Positions 54,061-62,784 of a stretch of DNA of 64,000 bases are shown here, piece after piece. This stretch comes from Paracoccaceae bacterium (GTDB lineage Bacteria; Pseudomonadota; Alphaproteobacteria; Rhodobacterales; Rhodobacteraceae): assembly GCA_020622085.1 (NCBI GenBank), contig JAHRYM010000001.1:1901620-1965619 (forward strand), in the 5' to 3' direction. Within the stretch, counting starts at the first letter, position 1. Every line of letters begins with the position of its first letter. A model generated the notes under the pieces. The model was not told the DNA's origin and did no database searches. It saw only the letters and a program-made list of their open reading frames with translations. The position numbers and the translations under genes are program-made.

Positions 54061-55377
54061 TCAGGGATACCCGACCTCGGCCGGCCCCGGCTGACCCCGC
54101 CCCGGCGGGCCATGCCGCCGCCGGATCGTCCCAGGACGTCCGGGCAAGGCCATCTTGGTGTCATTGCGCGGTTTTTCGGCCACGACCCGCCCCCTCGACA
54201 CCACCCACAGCCGGTCGGGGCGCAGCCGCAATGCCTCGACCGGATGGCCCGCGTCCAGCACCACCAGCGATGCCGCCGCACCCTCGCGCAGGCCGTAACC
54301 TTCGAGCCCCATGATACGGGCGTTGTCCTCGGTCACCATGCGGAAACAGCGCGCCATTTCCTCGGGATGGGTCATCTGCGCGACATGCATCCCCATGAAG
54401 GCCACATCCAGCATGTCGGCGCTGCCCAGGGGATACCAGGGATCAAGGATGCAATCCTGCGCCCAGCCCACCGTGACGCCCGCGGCCTGCAACTCTCGCA
54501 CCCGTGTCAGGCCCCGTCGCTTGGGGAAGGTGTCATGCCGACCCTGCAACGTGATGTTGATCAAGGGATTGGAAATCGCCGTCATGCCCGATTCCGCAAT
54601 CAGCGGGATCAGCTTGGACACATAGTAATTGTCCATCGAATGCATCGAGGTCAGATGGCTCCCGGCGACCCGCCCGCCCAACCCGTGGCGCAGCGTCTCG
54701 CGGGCAAGCGTCTCGACGTGGCGCGACATCGGATCATCGGATTCGTCGCAATGGATATCGACGGGCAATCCCCGGTCGGCGGCGATGCGGCACAGGTCGC
54801 GCAAAGTCTCCGCCCCCTCCTCCATCGTGCGCTCGAAATGCGGAATCCCGCCCACCACATCAAGGCCCATGTCCAGCGCCCGCAGCAGGTTTTCCCGCCC
54901 TTGCGGTCTCCGGTAAAGCCCGTCCTGCGGAAAGGCCACCAGTTGCAGGTCAAGATAGGGCGCCACCCGCCGCTGCACCTCGAGCATCGCCTCGACCCCG
55001 CGCAGATGGTCGGGCGAGGTATCGACGTGGCTGCGGATCGCAAGCAGGCCCATGCTGGCCGCCCAGTCACAATAGTCCATCGCCCGGCCGATCATCTCGT
55101 CGATCGTCGCCGTGTCGCGCAACTCGCCCCATAGCGCGATCCCTTCCAGAAGCGTGCCAGAGGCGTTGATCCGAGGCCGTCCATGGCTCAGCACGGCATC
55201 AAGGTGGAAATGCGGATCAACGAAGGGCGGGCTGACCAGATCGCCGGTGGCATCGATCACCCGGCCCGCCCCGGCTCCCGACAGATCGCCAAGCGCTGCG
55301 ATGCGCGCGCCCGTGATCCCGACATCGGCCCGGCGGCCATCGGGCAGGATACCCCCCTTCACGATCAGGTCGAACAT
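54061..55377 (-). CDS. CodA-like amidohydrolase, possible 5-methylcytosine deaminase
   Basis: The 438-residue metal-dependent deaminase follows E. coli CodA closely: PHFHLD (His56, His58), VAFPQDGL (substrate Gln), IHCDESDD, SHLTSMHSMD and DPWYPLGSADMLDVA. At the site equivalent to CodA Asp313-Asp314 it reads Asp308-Cys309. In CodA, Asp314 contacts the pyrimidine ring, and replacement by small residues allows 5-substituted cytosines. A 5-methylcytosine deaminase, as described for a Rhodobacter homologue, is therefore plausible. The ATG at 55377 follows GGGGGAGGGAG. No codB-like permease is adjacent. Confidence 0.85.
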   Translation of the reverse strand: MFDLIVKGGILPDGRRADVGITGARIAALGDLSGAGAGRVIDATGDLVSPPFVDPHFHLDAVLSHGRPRINASGTLLEGIALWGELRDTATIDEMIGRAMDYCDWAASMGLLAIRSHVDTSPDHLRGVEAMLEVQRRVAPYLDLQLVAFPQDGLYRRPQGRENLLRALDMGLDVVGGIPHFERTMEEGAETLRDLCRIAADRGLPVDIHCDESDDPMSRHVETLARETLRHGLGGRVAGSHLTSMHSMDNYYVSKLIPLIAESGMTAISNPLINITLQGRHDTFPKRRGLTRVRELQAAGVTVGWAQDCILDPWYPLGSADMLDVAFMGMHVAQMTHPEEMARCFRMVTEDNARIMGLEGYGLREGAAASLVVLDAGHPVEALRLRPDRLWVVSRGRVVAEKPRNDTKMALPGRPGTIRRRHGPPGRGQPGPAEVGYP

Positions 55378-55504
55378 TTCTCCCTCCCCCGGCCTTGCCC
55401 TGCGGCTCCTCTGCGCCCGATGCGAGGCCGCGAAATCCCGCAAATCCCGCACGCGCCCGCCACCCTGCCAGTCCGGCCCGGCACAGGCAACCGCAGTATC
55501 CGCT

Positions 55505-55557
55505 CCTTCATCTTGGCAAAATATCCCACGGGGGTCCGGGGGTGTGAAACCCCCGGC
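55505..55557 (-). repeat. Dispersed 3'-end repeat copy
   Basis: On the minus strand it reads a CCGGGGG hairpin (CCGGGGGTTTCACACCCCCGG), then ACCCCCGTGGGATATTTTG and CCAAGATGAAG. It lies in the 262-bp gap between glmM and the deaminase gene, downstream of glmM, and may end its transcription. Nothing else was found in this gap. Confidence 0.6.
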
Positions 55558-55639
55558 CATCCCTTCACACACCATGGCCGCGGCCACAGCGCGTGGCGGG
55601 CGCTATCGGCATCCTGTCCCCCTGCGGGTCGGGTCCGCC

Positions 55640-56983
55640 CTATACCGCGCGCTCGACGGCGCCAACGATATCATCCACCACCTGCGCCAAAAGCGCCTCG
55701 TCCTCGGCCTCGGCCATGACGCGGATCAGCGGTTCGGTTCCGGACTTGCGGATCAGCAGCCGCCCCGCCCCGTCAAGCCGCGCCTCGGCATCCGAGATCG
55801 CCGCCCTGACGGCCGGATCGGACAGCGGCTCCTGCCCGGCGGCAAAGCGCACGTTTTTCAGCATCTGCGGCACGGTTTCGAACTGCCGCACCAGTTCGGA
55901 TGCGGGTCTGCCGGTCTCGGCCATGGTCGCCAGGAATTGCAGGCCCGCGATCAGCCCGTCGCCGGTGGTGGCAAAATCGGTCATCACGATATGGCCAGAC
56001 TGTTCGCCGCCAAGGTTGAAGCCTCCCTCGCGCATCCGCTCGACCACATAGCGGTCACCGACCGCCGTCCGTTCAAGCCTGAGCCCGCGGCCGGTGACGA
56101 AGCGTTCGAGCCCGAGGTTCGACATGACCGTGGCAACCAGCGCCCCCCCCCTGAGCCGCCCCTCGCGCGACCAGCGGTCGGCCAGCAGCGCCATGATCTG
56201 GTCGCCGTCCGCCACATGTCCGGTCTCGTCGAGGATCATCACCCGGTCGGCGTCGCCATCCAGGCAGATCCCCAGATCGGCACCATGCGCGACCACGGCT
56301 TCGGCCGCTGTCCGGGTGAATGTCGATCCGCAACGGGCATTGATATTGAGCCCGTCCGGCTCGACGCCCACCGGCACCACCTCGGCCCCCAGTTCCCACA
56401 GCACCTGCGGCGCGGCCTTGTAGGCGGCCCCATTGGCGCAGTCGATCACGACCTTCAGCCCGGAAAGCCGGCCCTTGGCAGGAAACGTCGTCTTGGCATA
56501 TTCGACATAGCGACCGATCCCGTCGTCGATCCGCTTGGCGCGTCCGATGTTTTCGGGCCGTGCCGGAACGATTTCGCCCTCCACGATCGCCTCGATCGAC
56601 AGTTCCGCCTCGTCCGACAGCTTGAAGCCGTCGGGGCCGAAGAACTTGATGCCATTGTCATGGGCCGGGTTGTGGCTGGCCGAGATCATGATCCCCAGAT
56701 CGGCCCGCATCGAGCGGGTGAGAAACCCGACCGCCGGGGTCGGCACCGGGCCAAGCAGCAGGACGTTCATCCCCGTCGAGGTCAGCCCCGCCGTCAGCGC
56801 GGTTTCCAGCATGTAGCCCGACAGGCGGGTATCCTTGCCGATGACGACGCGATGCCGGTTGCGGCCATCGGTGCGGAAGTAGCGCCCCGCCGCCGCGCCA
56901 AGGCGCAGCGCCATCTCGGCGGTCATCGGATAGGTATTGGCGGTGCCGCGCACCCCGTCGGTGCCGAAAAGCTTGCGGGTCAT
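55640..56983 (-). CDS. glmM: Phosphoglucosamine mutase
   Basis: The 447-residue enzyme interconverts glucosamine 6- and 1-phosphate for peptidoglycan and lipopolysaccharide precursors. The phosphorylated serine is Ser103 in [12 protein letters not shown]. The metal loop is [11 protein letters not shown] and the phosphate-binding C-terminus is [16 protein letters not shown]. Its start overlaps the folP stop by 4 bp. folP-glmM linkage is common in bacteria. Confidence 0.97.
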   Translation of the reverse strand: MTRKLFGTDGVRGTANTYPMTAEMALRLGAAAGRYFRTDGRNRHRVVIGKDTRLSGYMLETALTAGLTSTGMNVLLLGPVPTPAVGFLTRSMRADLGIMISASHNPAHDNGIKFFGPDGFKLSDEAELSIEAIVEGEIVPARPENIGRAKRIDDGIGRYVEYAKTTFPAKGRLSGLKVVIDCANGAAYKAAPQVLWELGAEVVPVGVEPDGLNINARCGSTFTRTAAEAVVAHGADLGICLDGDADRVMILDETGHVADGDQIMALLADRWSREGRLRGGALVATVMSNLGLERFVTGRGLRLERTAVGDRYVVERMREGGFNLGGEQSGHIVMTDFATTGDGLIAGLQFLATMAETGRPASELVRQFETVPQMLKNVRFAAGQEPLSDPAVRAAISDAEARLDGAGRLLIRKSGTEPLIRVMAEAEDEALLAQVVDDIVGAVERAV

Positions 56984-57993
56984 GGCTGATATCCCTCGTT
57001 GATGGCGCGCCAGATCGACAGCGCCTGCCGGGCGCCGGAAACGTCGTGAATACGGTGGATCTGCGCGCCCTGCGCCACGCCGGCCAGCAGGATCGCCTGG
57101 GTGCCGGGATCGCGGGCGGCAGCATCGGACAGGCCCGCGATGGTGCCGATGAAGCGCTTTCGCGACACGCCCAGAAGGATCGGGCAGCCAAGGCCGTGGA
57201 AGACCGAAAGGTTGCGGATCAGCGTCAGGTTATGCGCGATGGTCTTTCCGAAGCCTATGCCGGGATCGACGCAGATCCGCTGCCGCGGAATGCCCGCGGC
57301 CTCGGCGGCACGGATGCGTTCCTCAAGGAAGGCATAGACCTCAAGCGTCACGTCTTCGTAGGTGGGCGCGACCTGCATGGTCTTCGGTTCGCCCTTGAAA
57401 TGCATCAGGCACAGGTCCGCCCCCGTTGCCGCAACCACTCCGGCCATCGCCGGGTAGAAGGTCATCGCGGCGACGTCATTCACCATGCCCGCCCCCGCAG
57501 ACACCGCCGCCTCGGCGACCGGAGCCTTGCGCGTGTCGATGGAGATCGGGGTGCCCTGCCCCTCGGCCCGAAGCGCGGCGATCAGCGGGCCGGTGCGGGC
57601 AACCTCGTCCGCCACCGGCACCTCGTCCGAACCGGGGCGCGTGCTTTCTCCGCCGATGTCGAGGATATCGGCCCCTGCCCCCGCCAGCGCACGGGCCTGC
57701 GCCAATGCGGCTTCGGGCCGGTCGAACCGGCCCCCATCGGAAAAGCTGTCGGGCGTCACGTTGAGAATCCCCATGAGCCGCGGCGCGTCCATCGCCAACC
57801 CCAGAAGATCCGCGCGTGGCGCCGTCAGCCGGTCCCGCACATCCGCCGCAATATCGGCGGCGGGGATCAGCCCTTCCGAGCCGCCCTTCACCAGAACCTC
57901 GGCGTGGGTGAACCAGCACCAGCCGCCCGCAAGCGTCAGGGCATGGTCGGGGCGGACGGGATCGCATTGCGCGATGGGGCGGTAAAGGATCAT
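56980..57993 (-). CDS. folP: Dihydropteroate synthase
   Basis: The 337-residue protein joins p-aminobenzoate to the pterin diphosphate in folate synthesis. Family signatures are [15 protein letters not shown] (about 90-104) and [14 protein letters not shown] (about 125-138). The C-terminal substrate residues are in [10 protein letters not shown] leading segment of about 85 residues before the barrel (with [19 protein letters not shown]) is longer than in E. coli but typical of this bacterial group. The ATG at 57993 starts that segment. It follows folB by 94 bp and overlaps glmM. Confidence 0.95.
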   Translation of the reverse strand: MILYRPIAQCDPVRPDHALTLAGGWCWFTHAEVLVKGGSEGLIPAADIAADVRDRLTAPRADLLGLAMDAPRLMGILNVTPDSFSDGGRFDRPEAALAQARALAGAGADILDIGGESTRPGSDEVPVADEVARTGPLIAALRAEGQGTPISIDTRKAPVAEAAVSAGAGMVNDVAAMTFYPAMAGVVAATGADLCLMHFKGEPKTMQVAPTYEDVTLEVYAFLEERIRAAEAAGIPRQRICVDPGIGFGKTIAHNLTLIRNLSVFHGLGCPILLGVSRKRFIGTIAGLSDAAARDPGTQAILLAGVAQGAQIHRIHDVSGARQALSIWRAINEGYQP

Positions 57994-58087
57994 GGGGCCA
58001 TATCTTGGTGTCGGCCTCCGCCTTGCGGCGTCAGCGCCTTGGCCGGTGTTCTTGCTGCGGAATGCCGCGCTTGGCAAGCGCCGCCGG

Positions 58088-59002
58088 TCAGGCGGTGACC
58101 ACCGGCACGCGGCTTCCTGCCGGAACGGAAACAGGTCCGTGAACGACAAGCTCGGTCGCGGCCATCGTCTCGGCCAGCCAGAGCGCCAGCGCCAGACCGT
58201 CGCCGCTGGCGGCTTTCGGGCCGTCGGGCGTATCCAGAACGATCTTCGAGGGTGCCCAGACGATCATCTTGCCATGCTTCATCGCCCAGTCGATTTCCGT
58301 CCGCGTCCCGACCACCACGCAGCGGTCGTCCCGGGCGGCAAGGGCCCAGGCGTTCTGCTCGATCGCAAGAAGGTCGATGCGGCGCTGGGTCGGGCGGTGG
58401 CCGGTCACGGCGCGCGGAAACTCCGGCAGGCCCACGGTCAGGATCACCGGCAGGCCGCGTGCGGCCAGCGCATCAAGGCGCCGGGCAAGGTCGGGTGCGG
58501 CAATGGTTGCGTTGTCCAGATAGGCGACCACCGGATGCAGCGCGGTTTCCGACCCGTCATCGGCGGTGGCCTGCGTCGGCACCGCCGCCCGCGACCGGAC
58601 GATTTCCACCCCAAGCGCGCCGGGGCCACGGTCAAGCTTTTCGACCCGGACGAAGACCCGCATGGCCTGCGGGGAATGGAGGATGCGTTCGGCCACCCGT
58701 TCCGCCAGCGTTTCCAGAAGGTTCAGCCGTTCGGCCGCCAGTTCATGGGCGATCGCCTCGGCGATCCGGTCATAGGACAGGATCCTGTCCACATCGTCGT
58801 CGATGGGCGCCGACTGCGGCACCACCTCGACCACGATGTTGAAGCGCAGGCGCTGTTTCTGGCCGCGTTCCTGCTGGAAGGCGCCGATATCCGCCTCGAC
58901 GATGTGATCGCGCAAGGACAGCCGGTCGCGCGGATCGCCGCCTGCCGAGGCTTCGGCCCGCTCCTCGGGATGGCCGAAGGCCAGGCGAATATCTGTGGTC
59001 AT
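58088..59002 (-). CDS. folB: Dihydroneopterin aldolase fused to an amino-acid-kinase-like domain
   Basis: The 304-residue protein has an N-terminal FolB domain (about 28-136). It carries DIGAFQQERGQKQRLRF (catalytic Glu region), YDRIAEAIAHELAAERLNLL and Lys122 in VRVEKLDRG. It makes 6-hydroxymethyl-dihydropterin. The C-terminal half (about 150-304) is not part of normal FolB. Its pattern APDLARRLDALAARGLPVIL, IDLLAIEQNAWALA and ASGDGLALALWLAETMAATE resembles the amino-acid-kinase fold, close to MfnE-like kinases, but clear ATP-binding Gly/Lys motifs are missing. It is followed by folP. Confidence 0.85.
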   Translation of the reverse strand: MTTDIRLAFGHPEERAEASAGGDPRDRLSLRDHIVEADIGAFQQERGQKQRLRFNIVVEVVPQSAPIDDDVDRILSYDRIAEAIAHELAAERLNLLETLAERVAERILHSPQAMRVFVRVEKLDRGPGALGVEIVRSRAAVPTQATADDGSETALHPVVAYLDNATIAAPDLARRLDALAARGLPVILTVGLPEFPRAVTGHRPTQRRIDLLAIEQNAWALAARDDRCVVVGTRTEIDWAMKHGKMIVWAPSKIVLDTPDGPKAASGDGLALALWLAETMAATELVVHGPVSVPAGSRVPVVTA

Positions 59003-59163
59003 GGAGGGTGCCCCTGTCGGTGGTGGTCGCGCGAAGGTATAGGCGCGGCCCAAGCCGGAATACAGCCGGAACACGCCGCAATTGGCAACAGGCGCGACGC
59101 CGCCGCGCGGCGGGCGGGTGCCAGGGCCCGGCCCCGCCCCGACCTGCCCGTTACGCGACGCTG

Positions 59164-59901
59164 TCAGTTCATCGCGGTCCGCATCGGCTGCCGATAGAAC
59201 AGATGCGCGCCGATCGTCGCCGTGTGGGCGAACTTGCGCGACCAGACCGGACGCACCGCAGGTGTGTGGAAATGGGTGGCCCCTTCGGTCAGGAGACGCG
59301 GCGCACCAGCGAGCATGGCGGATGCGACACGCTTTGCGCGATCCCAGGCGCCAAGGTCGGTGATCGCATCCGAGCGGCCATCGCAGACATAGGAAAAGGC
59401 ACAGCTGCCCGAGCCGGTCTGGTTGACGACGCCACAGATCGAATTGGGATAGCTCGGGAGTTCGGTCCGGTTGAGGATCACTTCGGCCACGGCGGCCTGC
59501 CCCCTGATGGATTCGCCCCGCGCCTCGAAATAAAGCGCCGTTGCGAGGCAGCGGAACTGCGCATCGCTGCGGGCTGCGGCATGCGAAGAGAGCCAGGCAC
59601 CGTCATAGGTCGGCGCCGCTGTCCCCTGTCCGGCCGCGCCGGCACGGGCAATGCCGGCCGCTGCCCTTTCCTTTTTCGGTGCCGGCGTCGACACCGATCC
59701 AGAAGGGGCAGCAATCGCCGCCATGCGCTCGGGCGACACGGCCTTCATCGCGGTTTTTTCCTGCCCGAACAGCGCCACCATGGCATCGGTCGTCCTTTGG
59801 GCAGAGATAGTGGATTTGCCTGCGTCGGTTTCGGCGCTTGCGCCTCCGGCAAGGGCAAGGGCCAGCAAGGCGACCCCGCACCCGGTCTTCAGCATGGACA
59901 T
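59164..59901 (-). CDS. SleB-like cell wall hydrolase
   Basis: The 245-residue protein has a signal peptide (LKTGCGVALLALALAGGASA), a Pro/Ala-rich linker (about 60-100) and a C-terminal Hydrolase_2 (SleB) domain. That domain carries LATALYFEARGESIRGQAAV, with the catalytic Glu, and AEVILNRTELPSYPNSICGV. It probably cleaves peptidoglycan glycan strands. The ATG at 59901 is chosen for GGGAAG 6 bp upstream; a second ATG two codons later is possible. Confidence 0.88.
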   Translation of the reverse strand: MSMLKTGCGVALLALALAGGASAETDAGKSTISAQRTTDAMVALFGQEKTAMKAVSPERMAAIAAPSGSVSTPAPKKERAAAGIARAGAAGQGTAAPTYDGAWLSSHAAARSDAQFRCLATALYFEARGESIRGQAAVAEVILNRTELPSYPNSICGVVNQTGSGSCAFSYVCDGRSDAITDLGAWDRAKRVASAMLAGAPRLLTEGATHFHTPAVRPVWSRKFAHTATIGAHLFYRQPMRTAMN

Positions 59902-59996
59902 CAAAACTTCCCGTTCAGCTTCGTCAAGCCACGGCCCCCACAGGCTGCGACGGGGCGGACTTAACGGAAATCCGCCGCGACGTCCACCCATTGGAC

Positions 59997-60025
59997 GCAA
60001 AAAATGGCCGGCCTGCTTTCGCAGG
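59997..60025 (-). terminator. Possible terminator downstream of ppdK
   Basis: On the minus strand a CCTGC-GAAA-GCAGG hairpin is followed by CCGGCCA and six T residues, 74 bp after the ppdK stop. The T-run is 7 bases from the stem, so efficiency is doubtful. Confidence 0.4.
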
Positions 60026-60098
60026 TCGTGCTGAACGAATCATTAATGTCGGATGGAAACCGCCGAACACTGGCAAGATATCGCCGTCTTGATCGCGT

Positions 60099-62645
60099 TC
60101 ATAGCGAAATGTTGTCTTCCTTCGGGTCAAGCAGCGCAAAATGTGCCGCCGCCAGCCGGGCCACCGGAACCCGGAACGGCGAACAGGACACATAGTCGAA
60201 ACCCGACTTGCGACAGAAGGCGATGCTTTCGGGATTGCCGCCATGTTCGCCACAGACCGACAGCGTGATCCCGGGCTGGGTCCGCCGTCCGCGGGCGGAG
60301 CCGATCAGCAGCAACTCCCCCACCCCGTCCACGTCAAGCACGTGAAACGGATCCTCGGGATAGACACCAAGGCCGACATAGGCACCCATGAACCGCCCTG
60401 CATCGTCGCGCGACAGGCCATAGGTCATCTGTGTCAGGTCATTGGTGCCGAAGGACATGAAGGCCGCGTGATGGGCGATCTCGTCAGCCCGCAGGCAGGC
60501 GCGCGGCGTCTCCACCATCACCCCCAGCCGGTAATCGAAATTGACGCCGGTTTCCGTGCGCACCGCCGCCGCCACCGCGTCGATGCGGGTCTTGACCAGT
60601 TCGACCTCGCGTTTGGCCGACACCAGCGGGATCATCACCTCGGGCACCACGGGTTTCGCGCGGCGGCTGATCTCGACCGTGGCCTCGAAAATCGCGCGGG
60701 CCTGCATTTCATAGATCTCGGGGACGGTGATCCCCAGCCGGACGCCACGCATCCCCAGCATCGGGTTGAACTCGGACAAAGCCTCGACCCGCCGTGTCAC
60801 CTCGGACAGCGGGCGGTCCAGCGCCTCGGCCAGCTCGCGCATCCCCTCGCGGTCATGGGGCAGGAATTCATGCAGCGGCGGATCGAACAGCCGGATGCAG
60901 ACCGGCAGGCCGGCCATGATGTCGAACAGCGCAGTGAAATCGGCGCGCTGCATCGGCAACAGCCGGTCAAGCGCGATGCGCCGGTCGGTGGCGGTATCGG
61001 CAAAGATCATCTCGCGCATGACGGTCAGGCGGTCTTCGTCGAAGAACATGTGTTCGGTCCGGCACAGGCCGATGCCCTCGGCCTCGAACATGCGGGCAGT
61101 GCGGGCGTCCTCGGGTGTGTCGGCATTGGCGCGGATGCCGATGTCGCGGACGTTGTCGGCCCAGTGCAGAAGCGTGGTGAACCATTCGTCCAGTGCGGGT
61201 TCCAGCATGTCGGCCACCCCCGCCAGCGCCTCGCCGCGGGTGCCGTCAACGGTGATGATGTCGCCTTCGCGGAAGATGCGGCCATCGGGCGGGTTCAGCG
61301 TGCGGTCGCGCGGGTTCATGCGGATGTCGCCGGCGCCGACGATGCAGGGCAGGCCAAGCCCGCGCGCGATCACCGCCGCGTGGCTGGTCATGCCGCCACG
61401 TTCGGTCAGCACCGCCACGGCGGCATGCATGCCGCGAATGTCCTCGGGCGCGGTTTCGCGCCGCACGAGGATGCACGATTCCCCCCGCGCGGCCGATGCC
61501 TGGGCATCGGCGGCCGTGAAGACGATCCGCCCCGTCGCCGCCCCCGGACTTGCGGCGATCCCTTTGGCGAAGCGGTCGCGCGGCCCGCGCGGATCGACCT
61601 GATGGTGCAGAAGCTCGGAAAGCGCCCTTGGCTCGATCCGCAAGAGTGCCTCATCGCGGCTGATGATGCCGTCCTTGGCAAGGCTCACCGCGACGCGGAC
61701 CGATGCGCGCGAGGACCGTTGCACCTTGATCGCATCAAGCACCCGCAGCCTGCCGTCTTCCAGCGCGAATTCGATCTGCATTTCCTCGCGCAGCTTGGCG
61801 CGCGTCGCCGCCCCGTCGCGAACCAGCGCCTGAAAGACCTCGGGCGCCGCTTCCTCCAGCGAGGCGCCGCGCGGGTCGCGGGTCAGGTAAAGCATGTCCT
61901 GCGTGACATTGCGGCCGATGGTCTGGCCACGGAACCGGCCGGTGATCTGCGGCACGCCGGTCACGGGTTCGACGAACTGGATCGTGCCAGATCCGCAAAA
62001 GCCCGGCCCTGTCGACAGCACCATTTCCTGAACGATCAATCCCAGCGGCGCCTCGGCGGGCGCACCCTTGGCCTGCCGCAAGAGCCGCGCGGTGGTGCCC
62101 TCCCAGGCCCGCGCCATGGACCGCAGCACCTCGGCCAGTTGCCGCCCGGGCGATTGCGGGAAGGGATCGTCGGTTTCGGCCTCGTAGGCCGCCAGCGCCG
62201 CCGCCAGCGTCGGGGCCGAAGGGGCGGCGGAAAACATGTCCGGGTCCAGCCGCGCGACATGGATCGCATAGGTCTGGATGAAGCGCAGGTAGATCGCATC
62301 GGCGATCGCCGCTCCGTGGGTTTCCGTCAGCGCGGCGTGGCGCGCGGTATTCATGCCGATGTTGAGAATCGTCCCCGGCCCGCCCCATTCGGGGTTTGCG
62401 GGCGAAGGTCGGACGGCGACCAGCGGATGCGCCCCGAAACATTCCGCCAGCCTTGGCGTTTCCAGCACCTGTCCCGCCGCGATGGCTCGCACGGTCTCGG
62501 TTGGCAACGAAACAGTGCGCGGCACCGGCATGTCGAGCCGGATCAGCCGTTGCAGGCATTTCGCGCGCCAGCCGTGCCGCGCGGTCTCGACCGGGGCGCC
62601 GGGCGTGATCTCGACAAAGGGGCATGGCTCGGCTGGTTTCTGCAC
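60099..62645 (-). CDS. ppdK: Divergent pyruvate, phosphate dikinase-like protein
   Basis: The 848-residue protein keeps the PPDK phosphohistidine domain (TERGGMTSHAAVIARGLGLP, His about 422). It also keeps the PEP/pyruvate barrel (GLCRTEHMFFDEDRL, FGTNDLTQMTYGLSRDDAG, and catalytic Cys in SVCGEHGG, ending SCSPFRVPVARLAAAH). The N-terminal ATP-grasp half is shortened and lacks the usual LGGKGANLAEM opening and the SVRSGA motif, having WRAKCLQRLIRLDMPVP and LVAVRPSPA instead. The GTG at 62645 is chosen because AGGAGA precedes it by 8 bp. It follows glyS. Confidence 0.88.
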   Translation of the reverse strand: MQKPAEPCPFVEITPGAPVETARHGWRAKCLQRLIRLDMPVPRTVSLPTETVRAIAAGQVLETPRLAECFGAHPLVAVRPSPANPEWGGPGTILNIGMNTARHAALTETHGAAIADAIYLRFIQTYAIHVARLDPDMFSAAPSAPTLAAALAAYEAETDDPFPQSPGRQLAEVLRSMARAWEGTTARLLRQAKGAPAEAPLGLIVQEMVLSTGPGFCGSGTIQFVEPVTGVPQITGRFRGQTIGRNVTQDMLYLTRDPRGASLEEAAPEVFQALVRDGAATRAKLREEMQIEFALEDGRLRVLDAIKVQRSSRASVRVAVSLAKDGIISRDEALLRIEPRALSELLHHQVDPRGPRDRFAKGIAASPGAATGRIVFTAADAQASAARGESCILVRRETAPEDIRGMHAAVAVLTERGGMTSHAAVIARGLGLPCIVGAGDIRMNPRDRTLNPPDGRIFREGDIITVDGTRGEALAGVADMLEPALDEWFTTLLHWADNVRDIGIRANADTPEDARTARMFEAEGIGLCRTEHMFFDEDRLTVMREMIFADTATDRRIALDRLLPMQRADFTALFDIMAGLPVCIRLFDPPLHEFLPHDREGMRELAEALDRPLSEVTRRVEALSEFNPMLGMRGVRLGITVPEIYEMQARAIFEATVEISRRAKPVVPEVMIPLVSAKREVELVKTRIDAVAAAVRTETGVNFDYRLGVMVETPRACLRADEIAHHAAFMSFGTNDLTQMTYGLSRDDAGRFMGAYVGLGVYPEDPFHVLDVDGVGELLLIGSARGRRTQPGITLSVCGEHGGNPESIAFCRKSGFDYVSCSPFRVPVARLAAAHFALLDPKEDNISL

Positions 62646-62745
62646 TGCGGCGTCTCCTGATGACGCGCAGCATACAAAGGGCCGGTCGCGGGGCAAGGAA
62701 AACTCTGCCCCGCACATGAAAGACGGCACGGAAATCACCGGAAAC

Positions 62746-62774
62746 GGGCGGGGCGGTGCAGATACGCCCCGCCC
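62746..62774 (-). terminator. Hairpin terminator candidate after glyS
   Basis: A perfect 10-bp GC stem (GGGCGGGGCG with CGCCCCGCCC) begins 11 bp after the glyS stop codon. On the minus strand it is followed by GTTTCC, so the T-run is very short. Confidence 0.5.
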
Positions 62775-62784
62775 CGGCCCTTTC

